Source: Lumbricus rubellus | Lineage: Eukaryota > Annelida > Clitellata > Crassiclitellata > Lumbricidae | Assembly: GCA_945859605.1 (NCBI GenBank) | Contig: OX243822.1 | Location: 16,571,918 to 16,635,917 of the forward strand | DNA: 64,000 bases | Direction: 5' to 3' | Shown: in pieces, positions 1-12,208 of the stretch | Layout: the number at the start of each line of letters is the position of its first letter | Numbering within the stretch: position 1 is the first letter of the stretch | Notes under the pieces: model-generated | What the model saw: only the letters and a program-made list of their open reading frames with translations | The model's database searches: none | What the model was told of the DNA's origin: nothing | Position numbers and translations under genes: made by a program

Positions 1-92
1 GGTAAGTTTATCGTCCCTTACGTTCTGCCAAAAACTACGGAGTCCTCGTATTTTCATTTGCTCGTGCTGCTATAATTATATTTGTATACCAT

Positions 93-318
93 GTGGGACG
101 CGGTGGTGTAGTGGTGGCGTCGTTGCCTTGGAGCCAGAAGGTTCGAGTTTCGAATCCACCCTCAAGTCGCCGCGTAAGGACCTTGGGCAAGTCCTTCACA
201 TACAATTGCTCAGCGCTTCGGCGTGAAACTCCGATGCAGTGTACGCTCTGCATTCGTGAGCGTCTCTGAGTAAAAAGAGCTTGAAGGGGCGCTATAACAA
301 GCGCACATACAAACAAAC
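93..318 (+). repeat. tRNA-derived SINE, family A
   Basis: The head carries a tRNA-like A box (GGTGTAGTGG) and a B box (GGTTCGAGTTTC), followed by a conserved body with CCTTGGGCAAGTCCTTCAC and an end reading as GGGCGCTATAACAAG. Related copies lie at 8625-8830 (-), 16662-16870 (-), 41014-41245 (+), 42190-42256 (- fragment) and 46943-47165 (-). The shared body beyond the tRNA-like part shows a dispersed SINE rather than a tRNA gene. The short ORFs across it are not genes. Confidence 0.8.
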
Positions 319-357
319 CATGCATGAAGAATCGAGTCTACTCTGTGGTTGTTGGCC

Positions 358-505
358 CAGTCGGGGTTTAAAGTGTGGCTGGACGGTCATGGATGGTGTC
401 CATGCATTTATTTTAAAATCTGAACGCCGTCCTGCCACTTAATGGCCAGCACATCCTGGAAAGGCAAGGAGCGTCCATGCAGGCACTTCTTTCTGTATCT
501 TATGA
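358..505 (-). mobile_element. degraded MITE, CAGGGCTTAAA family
   Basis: This is an inverted, decayed relative of the elements at 1713-1894, 12028-12208 and 29385-29533. It shares the GTGTGGCTGGACGGTCATGG and CGCCGTCCTGCCACTT blocks. The left end is still close to CAGTCGGGGTTTAAAGTGTG. The right end is unclear. Confidence 0.5.
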
Positions 506-679
506 ATAATTATTCTTGTGTAATGCTTGTAAATGCTCTACTTTCGTCTGATCTGTCTCCATTAGAGAGATTGGACAGGATGATCGAACTGCATGCATAT
601 GCAGCAGTCTTCCCTTTTCGGCTCGTCTATTAGACAGCGAATATGATCCGCCCTTCGAGATGCTATTAGTCCCCCGCTA

Positions 680-870
680 CAGGGCTGTTTTAAAGGAAAT
701 TTTAGAACTGCACACTCTACCTTTCCTTTCCCATCATCCATGGTAAATTACTTCTAATCGGAGAATAATGACCTTTTTGCTAGTTTTAACTGTACAGAAG
801 GGCTTCTACAGCTACACAAATCCATTTGGAACTGCACATTTTGTGTACAACTGCACGTTAAAAAAACCTG
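680..870 (+). mobile_element. MITE, CAGGGCTGTTTTAAAG family, copy 1
   Basis: It starts CAGGGCTGTTTTAAAG and ends AAAAAAACCTG. The flanks are ccccgcta on the left and ccccacta on the right, a 7/8 target duplication that fits the hAT superfamily. Other copies are 9064-9243 (-), 22577-22777 (-), 51126-51298 (+) and 55559-55752 (+). A poly-C tract follows at 880-900. Confidence 0.7.
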
Positions 871-957
871 CCCCACTACCCCCCCCCCCCCCCCCCCCCC
901 ACTCCCCGTATAGCACTTCGACGACTGCTTTGCAAATCAACATGGTGCCAAACTGAT

Positions 958-1712
958 TTAATTCATCCGGTCGACGACAGGTGTTGAAAGGCCGAAGAGA
1001 GATGGACAGGGGTTAGTCGGGACTTAGCCTCTTTGGTCAGGGGACTAAGACTCGGATGTTGACGGATGTTCCTTGGCAGTTTTATAATACAAGGCAACGG
1101 GGTCTCCACCGGTTATCGCACACGTACAATGTACGTGTACGTCTTCCTGCGTAACTCCAGTATCGGGGACCGCCGCGTCGGTTAGGGTCAGGTCAGGCGC
1201 CGTGAGGGTCGCTAGGGCATGCATGGTTAATAATAATTGAAAATCACTTACATTATTTTGCGTCTTAATTCGTTCTTCGGCGTAACTGCAGAACACGGGA
1301 CCGCTAGTTTAGCGGTTAGGATCAGTTTAAGCTTCGTGAGGGTCGGTTAGGATCAGGTTAAGCGTCGTGAGTGTCGGTTAGGGTTAGTGCTAGGGTTAGT
1401 GTCGTCATTAGTTACTAGATGCTATATTTGTCGTGACACCGTACATATAATTGCAATGTGCCTGCTATTATGTCTACCTGATTTCTGCACTGAGGAATAA
1501 TTTTTTTAATGGTTGCAATAATTATAACGCTGACGTCCTGAATGCATGAACGACCGATTTTTGTCCAATTACTTTTTCATTGTCTGTCTCCATTGAATTG
1601 CAAATGCTGGTGTCGTGGGATATTCTAACCCCTAAAGCTATTATATATCCAGGGGAGGTGTGAGTTAATCTATCTCCCTGGATGGAATATACCGAGTATA
1701 GAGTATCCGGGA
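958..1712. other. non-coding stretch with degenerate telomere-like repeats
   Basis: No exon is recognised here. Between about 1308 and 1405 there are irregular repeats around GGTTAGG, GGTCGGTTAGG and TTAGGGTTAG. They look like an eroded interstitial TTAGGG-type tract or a local minisatellite. The rest is unique AT-rich sequence. Confidence 0.4.
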
Positions 1713-1894
1713 TAGTGCTAAAAGTGTTGAAAAAAGAAGTGCCCGCACGCTCCTTACCTTTCCAAAAGAAGTACCTGCAGGACGCCTCTTACATTTTCAG
1801 GTGTGCTGGCCAAATAAGTGGCAGGACGGCATAGAGATTTGAAAATAAGTGCCAGGACGCCGTCCATGACCGTCCTGCTACACTTTAAGCCTTG
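1713..1894 (+). mobile_element. MITE, CAGGGCTTAAA family
   Basis: The ends are TAGTGCTAAAAGTG and CACTTTAAGCCTTG. The imperfect flanking 8-mers are atccggga and atccgtgg (6/8). The body matches 12028-12208, including AAGTGCCAGGACGCCGTCCA. There is no coding capacity. Confidence 0.65.
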
Positions 1895-3340
1895 ATCCGT
1901 GGGAGATAAACCACTCTATCCCTCACCCGTAGCGTATAATTATTATTTTTAATGTGTATATTTGACAAATGTATGCTGTAATCAGAATATAAAGTGACTA
2001 TAATGGTATAATCGTTCTAAGTGCCCTAAGCAATTAGGCCTAATGTTCGAATCAAGGCAACTCGTATTTAGTTAGTGATTCTTAGTTCTAAGGATACCAT
2101 AAAAAGTTAGCAAAGTTATAGCTATTGTTAGTATTTATGAGCACACCTCTTATTATAGTGGCAATGTTAGTTAGCAAAGTCATAGCTATTGTTGGTAAAA
2201 GCAAACTCCGCCACTGGTTGCACTATGCTAGTGCCAGTCCCAAGCCTGGATAAAGGAGGAGGGCGTCGCTAATGGTCTTTGTTACCACACAGTGACGTTA
2301 AACTGCATATACTGCTAATACCATAATATAAGCACACCTCTTAGTGGCAATGCTAAACTCAAGGCAAATGGAAGTTAATTTACAAAAATAAGCACGCGAA
2401 AGTGTTTTCTTCAACTTCTCTTCATCTGGGTGGATACAATTATTAGGTGGGATACTTTATTTCGTGACACCGGCTTCACATAATTAACACCATTGTTCCG
2501 TTTGGTTTCTACGTGTTTATAGTCTGAGCACGAACCTGTTCCAACTCGTCTATATATATTGTTCCCGAGTTTATTTGTTGTTGCCACGCTTTGTGTGACT
2601 TCCATGTAAACGACTTTAGCCATCGATCAATTTTTGCGTCAGATTAATTATGAGCAGTGTTTAATGGTCTAGTTTCCCTGCTTTGTGGGGGGGGGGGTGT
2701 CCAGGTTTCTGGGGTGGGGGTAGGCGAGAACAAGCCAATGTTTGTCGGATGGCCGTGAGAGGAAGTTGTTTTACTTTTACCATATCTTACTTTATCTTTC
2801 AGTACTGTATATGGTAAGGTCTCACACTGTCTCACTCTGAGGCTTCTGATAAGTAATCTTATGACCTTTTTAGTGTTGGCATATCATCCGATTTTAACCC
2901 CAAATTTCTTTATTCTATCAGTGGAAACTCTTTACTTCACATGTAAAAAGAAGTGCCTACCTCTTCAATTTTTCTGGGGAGAATGTCGTTTCTGGGGAGA
3001 ATGTCGTTTCTGGGGTGTGGGCCTTCCCCAGAGACGTCTAGATTAAACACTGATTATTTGTAAATCAGTTTATTACTGTTTGATTAAGCTGTGCATGCCG
3101 AAAATGAACATCGTCGACCTCCCACTTTCTCCGGACTTAGGACTGGCACTGTCAGGGCACAAACTGTGGCGGAGTTATGTTGGTTAGAAGCTGTAAACAA
3201 CAGTTTGTCTTCTCAGAGCTAAGATGATGAGCGTCGCCCCTCTCCATGCCTCAGGCTTGGGACTGGCACTGGCATAGATGTGAGTGGCTGTGCTTTGGAT
3301 TGTAGGTGTTAACGTCAATTTCTAGATTGCTCGACATTCT
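1895..3340. other. non-coding stretch with old repeat fragments
   Basis: No gene is supported. A dispersed block around 2235-2305 (GCCAGTCCCAAGCCTGGATA, then GGAGGAGGGCG) recurs near 24455-24540 and 28515, and inverted near 3150 and 3230-3275. It is therefore an old interspersed repeat. A poly-G run lies at 2688-2698. Confidence 0.45.
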
Positions 3341-3357
3341 TATTTGTCACGCAGCAA

Positions 3358-3474
3358 CGGTGTTGGAAATGCGATGTTGGAAATGCGATGTTGGAAATGC
3401 GATGTTGGAAATGCGATGTTGAAAATGCGATGTTGGAAATGCGATGTTGAAAATGCGATGTTGGAAATGCGATG
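3358..3474. repeat. 14-bp minisatellite
   Basis: About eight near-perfect copies of GATGTTGGAAATGC occur head to tail, with some copies varying by GG to GA. Apparent reading frames through it are repeat translations only. Confidence 0.85.
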
Positions 3475-3524
3475 TAACGGTGAATGATTGATTGAAACAG
3501 TGAATAATTATTGCGTCGGTCGAA

Positions 3525-4045
3525 AACTGTTGGATGGATGGATGGAAAGGTGGATTGGTGGTTGGATGGATGAACGCCGCACGGGCAAGCGAATGGTCGG
3601 GCCAACGGATGGGTGGGGCGGATAAATGGCTGGGTGGATGGAGTGATGGATGGATGGATGGAGTGATGTATGTATGCATGTATGTATGTATGTATGTATG
3701 TACTATGTATGCATGCATGCATGCACATTATATGCACATATATGCTTGTATGTATGTAAGTAAGTACGTACGTATGTATGTATGTATGTATGTATGTATG
3801 TATGTATGTATGTATGTATGTATGTATGTATGTATGTATGTATGTATGTATGTATGTATGTATGTATGTATGTATGTATGTATGTATGTATGTATGTATG
3901 TATGTACATGTATGTATGTATGTATGTATGTATGTATGTATGTATGTATGTATGTATGTATGTATGTATGTATATGTGTGTGTGTGCGTGCACGCATGCA
4001 TGCATATATGCATATATGTATGTAGGTATTTATGTGTATATATGT
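3525..4045. repeat. (GGAT)n then long (TATG)n microsatellite
   Basis: A GGAT-rich tract (about 3530-3662) runs into a TATG array that is nearly pure from 3775 to 3970 and is framed by CATG/GCAC variants. The ORFs here are repetitive Tyr-Ile-His-Thr or Met-Tyr-Val-Cys translations and are not genes. Confidence 0.95.
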
Positions 4046-4203
4046 ATACATGTATCGATACTCTTTATATGGCGCCCGCTTGTCGTTTCGTTGAGCTCTG
4101 CTTATTGCAGCTTAAGTGATTTTGTGATTCATTTCAGAATGATTGAAAGCTTCATCCGCCATTTAAGTAGTTATAAAAAAAGTCACCATTTGCAAAAGCT
4201 CCA

Positions 4204-4860
4204 CATTTGGACGGTGGTGGTAGTAGTGGTGATGGTGGTGGTAATGGTGATGGATGTGGTGTACACTGGTGGTGTTGATGATTGTGATTGATGACGATGA
4301 TGACGATGATGATGATGATGAATATGGTGCTGTTGGCGTTGATGATGTAAATGATGATGCTGTTTAATGATCCGCACGGTTCCTTTGTACGTGCTCACGC
4401 TCCGCTTGACGAACGATATAATAATTATTGTATGCCTTTCTGTTGTCTGTCTCTGTCTGTCTGTCTGTCTGTGTCTGCTTCTGCTGCACCGTATTTAGTG
4501 TCATTGTTTTTGTCTTTCTTTTCTCTCGCTATCTATAGCTATTTGTTTATCTGCCTATCTGCCTGCCTGCCTGCCTGTCTGTATCTCCGTCCATCCGTCC
4601 GTCCATCCATCCATCCTTCTATCCATCCATCCATGATCTATTTCTGTCTTTCTTTCATCTCCGTCTGTCTGTCTTTCTTTCTGTTTGTCTCTGTTTCTGT
4701 CTCCCTCTCTCCATCTCTTTGTCTTTATCCGTCTGTCTCTATCTCTGTCTGTCCGTCTCTCTTTCTTTCTTTCTGTCTGTCTGTTTGTCTCTATCTCTCA
4801 GTCTATCTGTTTGTGTGTTTGTCTGTCTGTCCGTGTGTATGTCTGTTGCATCTGTGCTCT
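4204..4860. repeat. (GGT/GAT)n and (CTGT)n simple repeats
   Basis: A GGT/GAT trinucleotide tract covers about 4212-4350. An irregular CTGT/CCTG/CATC tetranucleotide tract covers about 4436-4860. No coding potential beyond repeat translation is seen. Confidence 0.9.
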
Positions 4861-4972
4861 GTGTCCCTCTCTTCAGACGAGGATCTCGCTGACTTCTTCA
4901 GAAATGTATTTGACTGAAAACATTCGGATTGGAATTTATGGCCAATCAGGCTAATACGTGTCTTTATCTCAG

Positions 4973-5089
4973 ATCGGTATCAACTGGACTTGGACCGATG
5001 CCCGACTGAATGATATTGGTCAACTCACAGTTCCTTATGATTGCATTGCGAGGTTTCAAAGTAAAGGCAACCCCGAGTTTCCATGCTGA
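4973..5089 (+). other. possible exon or relic, weakly Cys-loop-receptor-like
   Basis: An acceptor-like TTTATCTCAG is followed by a 38-codon open frame. It begins IGINWTWTDARLNDIGQLTV and continues PYD before a stop. The W-x-W-x-D-x-x-L ... P spacing recalls the ligand-binding domain of Cys-loop receptors. The usual W-x-P-D follow-up is missing, and no neighbouring exon is certain. A short acidic frame at 4876-4914 (DEDLADFFRNVFD, then stop) is also only suggestive. This may be chance or a pseudogene scrap. Confidence 0.18.
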
Positions 5090-5249
5090 GAGCACCGCTC
5101 GTCGAGAGGCGCTAAATAAATGTATAGATGCAAAACTGCTCGTCAGAAGTCCGTGGACAGGAACAGTTCCATATGCTTAATATAAGAAGTCCATGTCCAG
5201 GTAGCCTTCTAGAATTACCTTATTGGTCATCGCCATCACCGACAAAAAG

Positions 5250-5580
5250 GGTGAGGAGGAGGAGGAGGAGGAGAAGGAGAAGAAGAAGGAGAAGGAGAAG
5301 AATGAGGAGTATGAGGATGGAAGGAGGAAGAGGAGGAGGAGGAGAAGGAGGAGAATGATGGTAAGGAGAAGGGGGAGAAATAGGAGAATGAGGAGTATGA
5401 GGATGGAAGGAGGAGGAATGAGGAGGAGGAGGAGGAGGAGGAACATGAACTTGATGCTGTTCATCAGGAGGGGTGAAGGAGAAGGAGGACGACGACAACG
5501 AGACGAGGGCAAGGAGGACGAGGAGGAGGAGGAATAAGAAGAGAAGGCTGATGAGGCACCAGCTGCTGAATCCGGCTGAT
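5250..5580. repeat. polypurine (GAG/GAA)n tract
   Basis: About 300 bp of almost uninterrupted A/G on the + strand, built from GAG, GGA and GAA. A roughly 70-bp subunit (GAGTATGAGGATGGAAGGAG) occurs twice. The frames give Arg/Glu-rich or Ser/Leu-rich artefacts. Confidence 0.9.
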
Positions 5581-5639
5581 GCTGCTGCTGGTGCGGTTGG
5601 TGTCGTCCGCATCTAGTATTGATGGGTCTGGATATTTGA

Positions 5640-5890
5640 TCGGAATGCTGCTGCTGCTGGTGGTGGTCGTCGTCGTGTTCCAATGAATTCGTCCGGTCGT
5701 GTTAATTTCTCCGGCTGTCTTGGCTGCTGATGCTGATGCTGATGCTGCTGATGCTGATGCTGATGGTGGTCGTGGTGCTAGCGATGCTGCGAGAGGGCGA
5801 AAAGGAGACTGAGCAGTAATTGTCAAGTGAGTTGGGTGTGGATTTTGATGATGATAATGGTGATAATGGTGATGATTAGCGATTAGCAAA
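5640..5890. repeat. CTG/GAT simple repeats
   Basis: Interrupted GCTGCTG and GCTGATG runs (5578-5770) are followed by TGATAATGG runs. No exon-like sequence is seen. Confidence 0.75.
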
Positions 5891-5949
5891 TGCTGATTAA
5901 TGACTTTTAAATGATTATTGATTGGTCATTATTGAATAATGATTGTTGA

Positions 5950-6195
<246 letters not shown>

Positions 6196-6604
6196 ACAAG
6201 GAGGATAAAGAGTATGATGGTGATAATGATTATGATCATGATGAACATTATGCTGCTCATGATGCATTCACTGGCAATGCTGTTGAGCCATGCTAGCATT
6301 GTTCTAATGATTTGCGTAGCATTAAAATACCATGAAAATGAGTCCTGAGAACTTCTTAATCCAGCTGTTACGTGTAATAGCCTATAATTAATTATAGGAC
6401 CTGTGCTGAAATCCGTTGAACTCTCATCAAAAGTAATTATTTTCATTGGCGCTATATAACAAATACTTTACGGTGTTATAGAATGCAATATACGTGTATT
6501 ACAGCCAGTGTTGGATATAGAGTTTTTGGACGGAGGAGGGGTCTAAAAAATTACCTTAACCCTTCCCTCTCCCCGTCGATGCATATTTTAATACTGCTGA
6601 GTCT

Positions 6605-6880
6605 CTTCCTCCTCCTCTTTCTTTTTATCTTCCCCTCTTCCTCTTGTCCTTCTTTTTTCCATTCACCTTTCCCTTCTCCTTCCTTTTCCCCTTCCCTTCC
6701 CCTTCTCCTTTCCCACACCATTCCCGTTTCTCTTCCCCTTCCCCTCTCCTTCCTCTCACCCTTCCCGTTTCCCTTCCCCTTCCCCTTCTACTTCCTTTTT
6801 TTCTTCCCCTTTCCTTTCCTTTTCCCATTCCCCTTACCATTCCGCTTCCCCTCCTCCTTCCCCTTCCCCTTCCTAGCATA
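6605..6880. repeat. polypyrimidine tract
   Basis: About 270 bp of C/T-rich sequence built around CCCCTTCCC and TTTTCC on the + strand. It is a candidate triplex-forming tract with no coding signal. Confidence 0.85.
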
Positions 6881-7079
6881 TATTAAAGAGAATGTGTTTG
6901 GTTTTTGGATGAGACATCGGATGTCGAATCCCAATTCGCATCACTTCATTGTCTTGAATCTCTCCAAGATTCGATCTTTTTGCAAAGCAGTCGTTGCTGC
7001 TGATGCTGATGCTGATGATGCTGTGACTGATGAGATTGATGTCGATTGATGCGGGGGCGAGAGAGATGCTAGGGTTGCT

Positions 7080-7460
7080 GAGGAGGAGGAGGAGGAGGAG
7101 GAGGAGGCAGAAGAAGCTTATTAAATGCCTCGTCGCTCTTGTTCATGACACATCGCTTCGCATTAGTGCATCAGACTGTACTTAATAGTGTGTGTATACA
7201 GCAGCAATGCATTATGTCTCTCGCGCCCACGCATCGCGTGTGCCTCTGATTGCGTGACCTATAATTGTTGTGCATACATGTAGTCGTTGTACAATTTTAC
7301 ATCATCTTCATCATCGTCGTCATCATCATCATCATCATCGTCATCATCGTTGTCGTCGTCATCAACACTGTTGTCGTCGTCATCATCATCATCATCTTTG
7401 TCGTCGTCATCTTCATCATCATCACCATCACTATCATCACCATCACCACTATGACCGCCA
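7080..7460. repeat. (GAG)n and (ATC)n microsatellites
   Basis: A short GAG run lies at 7080-7106. An interrupted CATCATCGT tract lies at about 7300-7455. No gene is seen. Confidence 0.85.
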
Positions 7461-7539
7461 CCATAAATTATTGTTTAAAAAGCAGTATTATTCCGAGTCT
7501 TCTTCTCCTCCTAATAGTTGAATTTGTGACGAAAGGGCA

Positions 7540-7600
7540 AGTCATTCATTCATTCATTCGGACATTTATATAGCGCTCCTTCAAGTAAAAAAAGTCAATG
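7540..7600. repeat. fragment of the TTATATAGCGC repeat family
   Basis: CATTCATTCATTCGGACATT followed by TATATAGCGCTCCTTCAAG matches the start of the longer copy at 51590-51950. Similar short fragments occur near 15971, 21455, 38280, 49880, 57015 and 59950. Confidence 0.6.
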
Positions 7601-7884
7601 TATTCACGCATGTAGGCCTATCTACTGATCACAGGAGGTTCAGCTGCAGTGTATGCATAATTCTATGTTATTGTTGTGTTTCGATATGATATATTATTTT
7701 TTTTTTATTATTTGAATAGAATGACTTTTTCCGTTCAGTGCATTTTCAACGATTATGTCAATAATTGTCATAATCAATAGTATGATGGTTTTGCGATTGT
7801 GCGCATTGGGATTCTTCTTATTTGATGATGCAACAGTGCGCTAGCATGCTGCAGGCTATAGGCTTCTCAATTAAGTACTTGCCT

Positions 7885-8215
7885 GCCTAGAGTGCCTGCC
7901 TGCCTGCCTGCCTGGTTGCCTACCTATCTATCTGCACGCCTGTCTACCTACCTATCTACCTAACCACCTACCAACCTACTTATCTACATGTACCTACCTA
8001 TCTACACGCCTGCCTGCCTGCCTTCCTACCTGCCTGCCTACCTGCCTGCCTGCCTGCCTGCCTACCTACCTACCTACCTACCAACCAACCTACTTGCATG
8101 TCTACCTGCCTGCCTGCCTGCCTACTTACCTACCTACCTACTTGCATGTCTGTCTGCCTGCCTGCTTGCCTGCCTGCCTACTTGCCTGCCTACCTACCTA
8201 TCTGCCTACCATCCA
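7885..8215. repeat. (CCTG/CCTA)n microsatellite
   Basis: About 330 bp of interrupted CCTG and CCTA tetranucleotides. The Leu-Pro-Ala-Cys-type frames are artefacts. Confidence 0.9.
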
Positions 8216-8624
8216 CGCTTATCTGGTGCATGTCAAGGGCTGCACCGTTTCAAAGCCGGTGCGCCGCCTAGAGACTGAAACGACAACCAGTGTCGCTTGC
8301 ACGGCAGTCCCTAGGTGGCGACACTATCACCGTCGCACGCAAAGCCTGAACATGACACAACTCGACGAGTTGCCAAATTGAGATGAGACGAAAACAGAGT
8401 CGCCCGCAGAAATTTTTTGAAGAGGTAGCAAAACACAAAATGGTCACGTTGAAATTTTTAGCAAGAGTTTGAAAAATGCAGAGCAGGAAGTGAAGTTGAC
8501 GGATATTTTTAAAGGTTATTAAATGTAAACATTTCTCTGTTTCAATCTGTGTTTCATCAGTAGGTCTATCAATAGTTCTGTAGTTCGAAGAAATTTTGTC
8601 CGCAAGCCTAGTTTTTTGCATATG

Positions 8625-8830
8625 CACTTTCTTATAGCGCTTCTTCAAGATTTTTACTCAGAAGCACTCCCGACTACAGCGCGGATACTGACGACGACGC
8701 GATGAGCAATTGTTTATGAGGGACTTGCACAAGGTCCCTACACGGTAGCTTGAGGTGGATTCGAACCTGCAACCCTCCGGGCCCCGGCTTCAAGGCAAAG
8801 AATATACCCACTACACCACCGTGCCCCACA
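8625..8830 (-). repeat. tRNA-derived SINE, family A
   Basis: A reverse-oriented copy. It reads CTTATAGCGCTTCTTCAAG through to CACTACACCACCGTGCCCCA, the complement of the A-box end. The B box is visible as GGATTCGAACCTGC. Confidence 0.75.
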
Positions 8831-9063
8831 CGTGCTAGTTGGAAAAGATATCAATTTTTCAAGACGAGGGACAAGTACCTTTTCTTGCACCTAAATTCGA
8901 GCACCCTTGGACGAAGACGGCTAGAAAGGCAAAAATTATATAATTAGGCTTACCGTTGTGTGACTGAGATAGGCTTACACATCCACATTTGGTTGGCAAA
9001 CGTTAGAAAACGATCTATATGGGGTGGTTATTAAGTGCATATAAGTGAGCAAGCAGCCTGTAT

Positions 9064-9243
9064 CAGGACTTTTTTAAAGCGTGCAGTTTTACACAAAAGG
9101 TGCAGTTCTAAATGGACTTGTGCGATTGTAGGAGCACTTCTGTGCTGTTAAAACTAGTTTTAAAAGGTAATTTTCCTCCGTTTTGGAGTAATTTATCATG
9201 GAGGATGGGAAAGGAAAGAAGGAGTTGTGCAGTTACAGCCCTG
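9064..9243 (-). mobile_element. MITE, CAGGGCTGTTTTAAAG family
   Basis: An inverted copy running from CAGGACTTTTTTAAAG to TTACAGCCCTG. The flanks gcctgtat and gcctttag match at 6/8. The interior shares CACTTCTGTGCTGTTAAAAC and CATGGAGGATGGGAAAGGAA with the other copies. Confidence 0.65.
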
Positions 9244-9564
9244 GCCTTTAGTTGTGTCGGATAAGTCCAGTTGCACTACCTTGGACTGCATTGTATTCCG
9301 TTGCATTGCATTGTATTGTATAGCATAGTAGGAGTGACCAGTAGGACGGCCAGCGCAGTGCAAAGCACGCGTGGAAGCTAGTGAATAAGAAAGCAATTCC
9401 ATATGACAGTATTCCCATGCATCGTGCAAGTGGAGTCGTATGGAATACAAATGAATTTGCTGCATCAGAACAATAATAATATGGCGCCTCTCAGTGCCTC
9501 ACAAAGCGCGCCATACGGGAATTTTCTCACGTGACCTTTTTTTCGTAGCACTGTATACTGTTGT

Positions 9565-9750
9565 CATGGTTGTTGTTGTTGTTGTTGTTGTTGTTGTCGT
9601 GACTGTAGTCATTGCTGTTGTTATCGTTTATCGAAGTTGTTGTTTTGTTGTTGTCGTTGCTGCTGTTATCGTTGTTGTTGTTGTTGTTGTTGTCGTTGTC
9701 ACTGTTGGCGTTGCTGTTGTTGTCGTTGTTATTGTTGTTTTTGGAGGTGC
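9565..9750. repeat. (GTT)n microsatellite
   Basis: An interrupted GTT/GTC tract. The poly-Val reading frame across it is an artefact. Confidence 0.9.
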
Positions 9751-9779
9751 CTCTAGCTTGATGGTAGATTTGACCTAAA

Positions 9780-10377
9780 TGTACCAGGATGTAAACTGCT
9801 CACATTTAACTACATGTAGCCTATACATGTAGACCTATTTTGACAAGGTGCATGTCCACGTGTGAGCCTTCGTCTCTCTGTCTCTTGTCGCAGTTTAAGG
9901 GTGTGGAGTAGGGTAGGTTGATGGAAGGGAGAACTTAGCCGCTGCAATTGTGACCCTCGAGCGTTTCTCCACCCTTGCACACCTGCCCTTTGCTCTCTGC
10001 TCTCTGCATGATGTATAGGCCCTACCCTGCAGGCCCGGGTCTTGTGTGCTAGAATGGGGCCAACTGATTGTTCGTCAGCACCATCTCTAAATAAACCGGT
10101 TCCGTATAATAATAGGCCTACATGTTGTAGGACAATGTAGCCTATTATTATGTAGGGCTGTATATCAAATTATACAGGCGCTGATGACAACTACATTTAG
10201 GAGAGCCTATAATTACATTTATTTTATACTATGGTCCTAAACTATACGTATACGGTCCTAAACCTGTCCACGTGTATAGGCTATTTTATGTGTGTCAATG
10301 TCTTTGTGATAGTTACATAATAGTGTTGGTTGGATGTGTGTGTGCGTGTGTGTTTGTGTATAATAGGTGTGCATAGA

Positions 10378-10408
<31 letters not shown>

Positions 10409-12027
10409 TGGTACGCGTTTGTGTTCATGTGTTTGTATAGGTGCGTGTATAGTTGTTTGTGTGTGGGCGCGTGTATTATGCATTACAGTAGCGTGTTTAG
10501 TTGTAGCCTAGATGTGTGTATATGTGTATAGATCTATATGTGTGTGTCTGTGTGTGTGTTTGCGTGTGTCCATGTATACATACTTTCATATTGAAAAGCA
10601 ATGCACCTATAGGCTAGTCTCTGGTCTCTGGTCTTTTCATAAAATAATAACCCGCTGAAAGGCAGATGTGCAGTTTATAGGCTGCGTTATAATATTAAAA
10701 AAACTTACTTTTCACGCTTCAGTGCAGTCAATTTATATATATATATATATATATAGTCATATATATATATAGTCATATATATATATATATTTCTATAGTC
10801 ATGGATATGTGTGTGAACATATAAGTGCGACAGTGCATATATATTATATATAATTAATTACATAAGTATATGTATATATAAGTGTATTTAAATTCATACT
10901 TACATATGTTTAATAAATATACCTGCTTTCATCGGCTGCACGTATACACAATTGGCAGCGTGAAAAACCTATTCTCTCCATTGACTTGCTTTCCTTGAAC
11001 TCTGTTCTGTTCCTCTTGGCGCTAAAAATCTAAATGACAATATTGCCTATACGCAAAAAGACATGTAGGCATAGTATAGTGTTCGTCTACAAGTCCTTGC
11101 CGTTGAGACCATTTATAACACAATATTCAGGTACATGACTGTATATACTATAGCTGTGAACTAAAGTAAGCTTATATCGAAACTCATGTGTTATAACTAG
11201 ACCTACAGTGGTAAGACGTCAGCTTTGACATAATATTATAGGGTCGAGGTTTTATGTCAGAGGTGCTGTGATTTGAATAACCCTGGTTTGGTTAACCCAA
11301 GACTGTTCCTTGTAGGAGTTGTAAGTATTTTCGTATAGGCCTAGAGATGATTATCAGTGCAAATTAGTGACTATAAGCTACTAATACGGATTATAGTTAT
11401 ACGGTTACAGTGGTTACTAATAATCAGGTCACTAATTTGCACTAATTGGCTGGTTACTTTGTATTGCAGGCTGTCTACTCCGTTACTACATGTATATAGT
11501 TAAGAACTTAACTAAGATTGATGTTAATTTTAAGATAACTGCATGACTGTAAACTGTAACCGATTGCGGTCTGTCAACCGGATTGCTGAATAAACGAAAC
11601 TATTGTAATTATTACTATTTGCTAATAATTATTCAGCAGGCTATTATTGAAACTCTATATTTGAGTATGTCTAAAAAATTAACCCTCACATATCGTATGT
11701 TCTATTCAGAAGTCATCGCTGTAGACGGGCTGCATAGGGGTTAAGAAGAAGACCAGGCCCTTCAACTTGGGTATGAAGTATTAGCGACTTCATTTTCATA
11801 GCCTCGGCATATGGGGGCGGCTGGTAAGCCCCTTTCTCGTTGTCCCATCTTCCCTCCGATAGTGTACGACCGGTGTACTCATTATAGACGAGTTGGCTAG
11901 GGGGTCATTGTGAGCAGAATTCTCAACCCAACGTTTTTGGCCATTGTGGGGGCTTTGAACCTAAACCTCTTGATCGGGCATAAATTAATTGTTACCAAGT
12001 TCCATTGAATTTGAGTAACCCCTCATC
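9780..12027. other. gene-free AT-rich stretch
   Basis: No splice-bounded open frame is convincing. It contains a (TG)n run at 10381-10410, GT-rich DNA to 10570, an (AT)n run at 10733-10790 and several TAGGCCTA octamers. The rest looks unique and non-coding. Confidence 0.5.
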
Positions 12028-12208
12028 CAGTGCTAAAAGTGTAAAAAAAGAAATGACTGGACGCACTTTACCTTTCCAAAAGAAGTGCCAGGACGCCCCT
12101 TACATTTGGCCAGGTGTGCTGGACAAATATAAGTGGCAGGACGTCATAGATATTTGAAAAAAGTGCCAGGACGCCGTCCATTACCGTCCTGCCACACTTT
12201 AAGCCCTG
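12028..12208 (+). mobile_element. MITE, CAGGGCTTAAA family, best copy
   Basis: It runs from CAGTGCTAAAAGTG to CACACTTTAAGCCCTG and is 181 bp long. It is flanked on both sides by the exact 8-mer ccctcatc, a target duplication typical of hAT-type insertion. The interior has two GTGCCAGGACGCC-type repeats. Confidence 0.85.

Noticed and set aside
93..170. tRNA gene
   Set aside because: Only the head of a SINE repeated at least five times in the window with the same non-tRNA body.
1308..1405. True telomere
   Set aside because: The TTAGGG-like repeats are irregular, short and internal.
3315..4291. Long ORFs of Tyr-Ile-His-Thr and Met-Tyr-Val-Cys repeats on both strands
   Set aside because: Direct translations of the (TATG)n microsatellite. 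They occur in every frame without splice or start logic.
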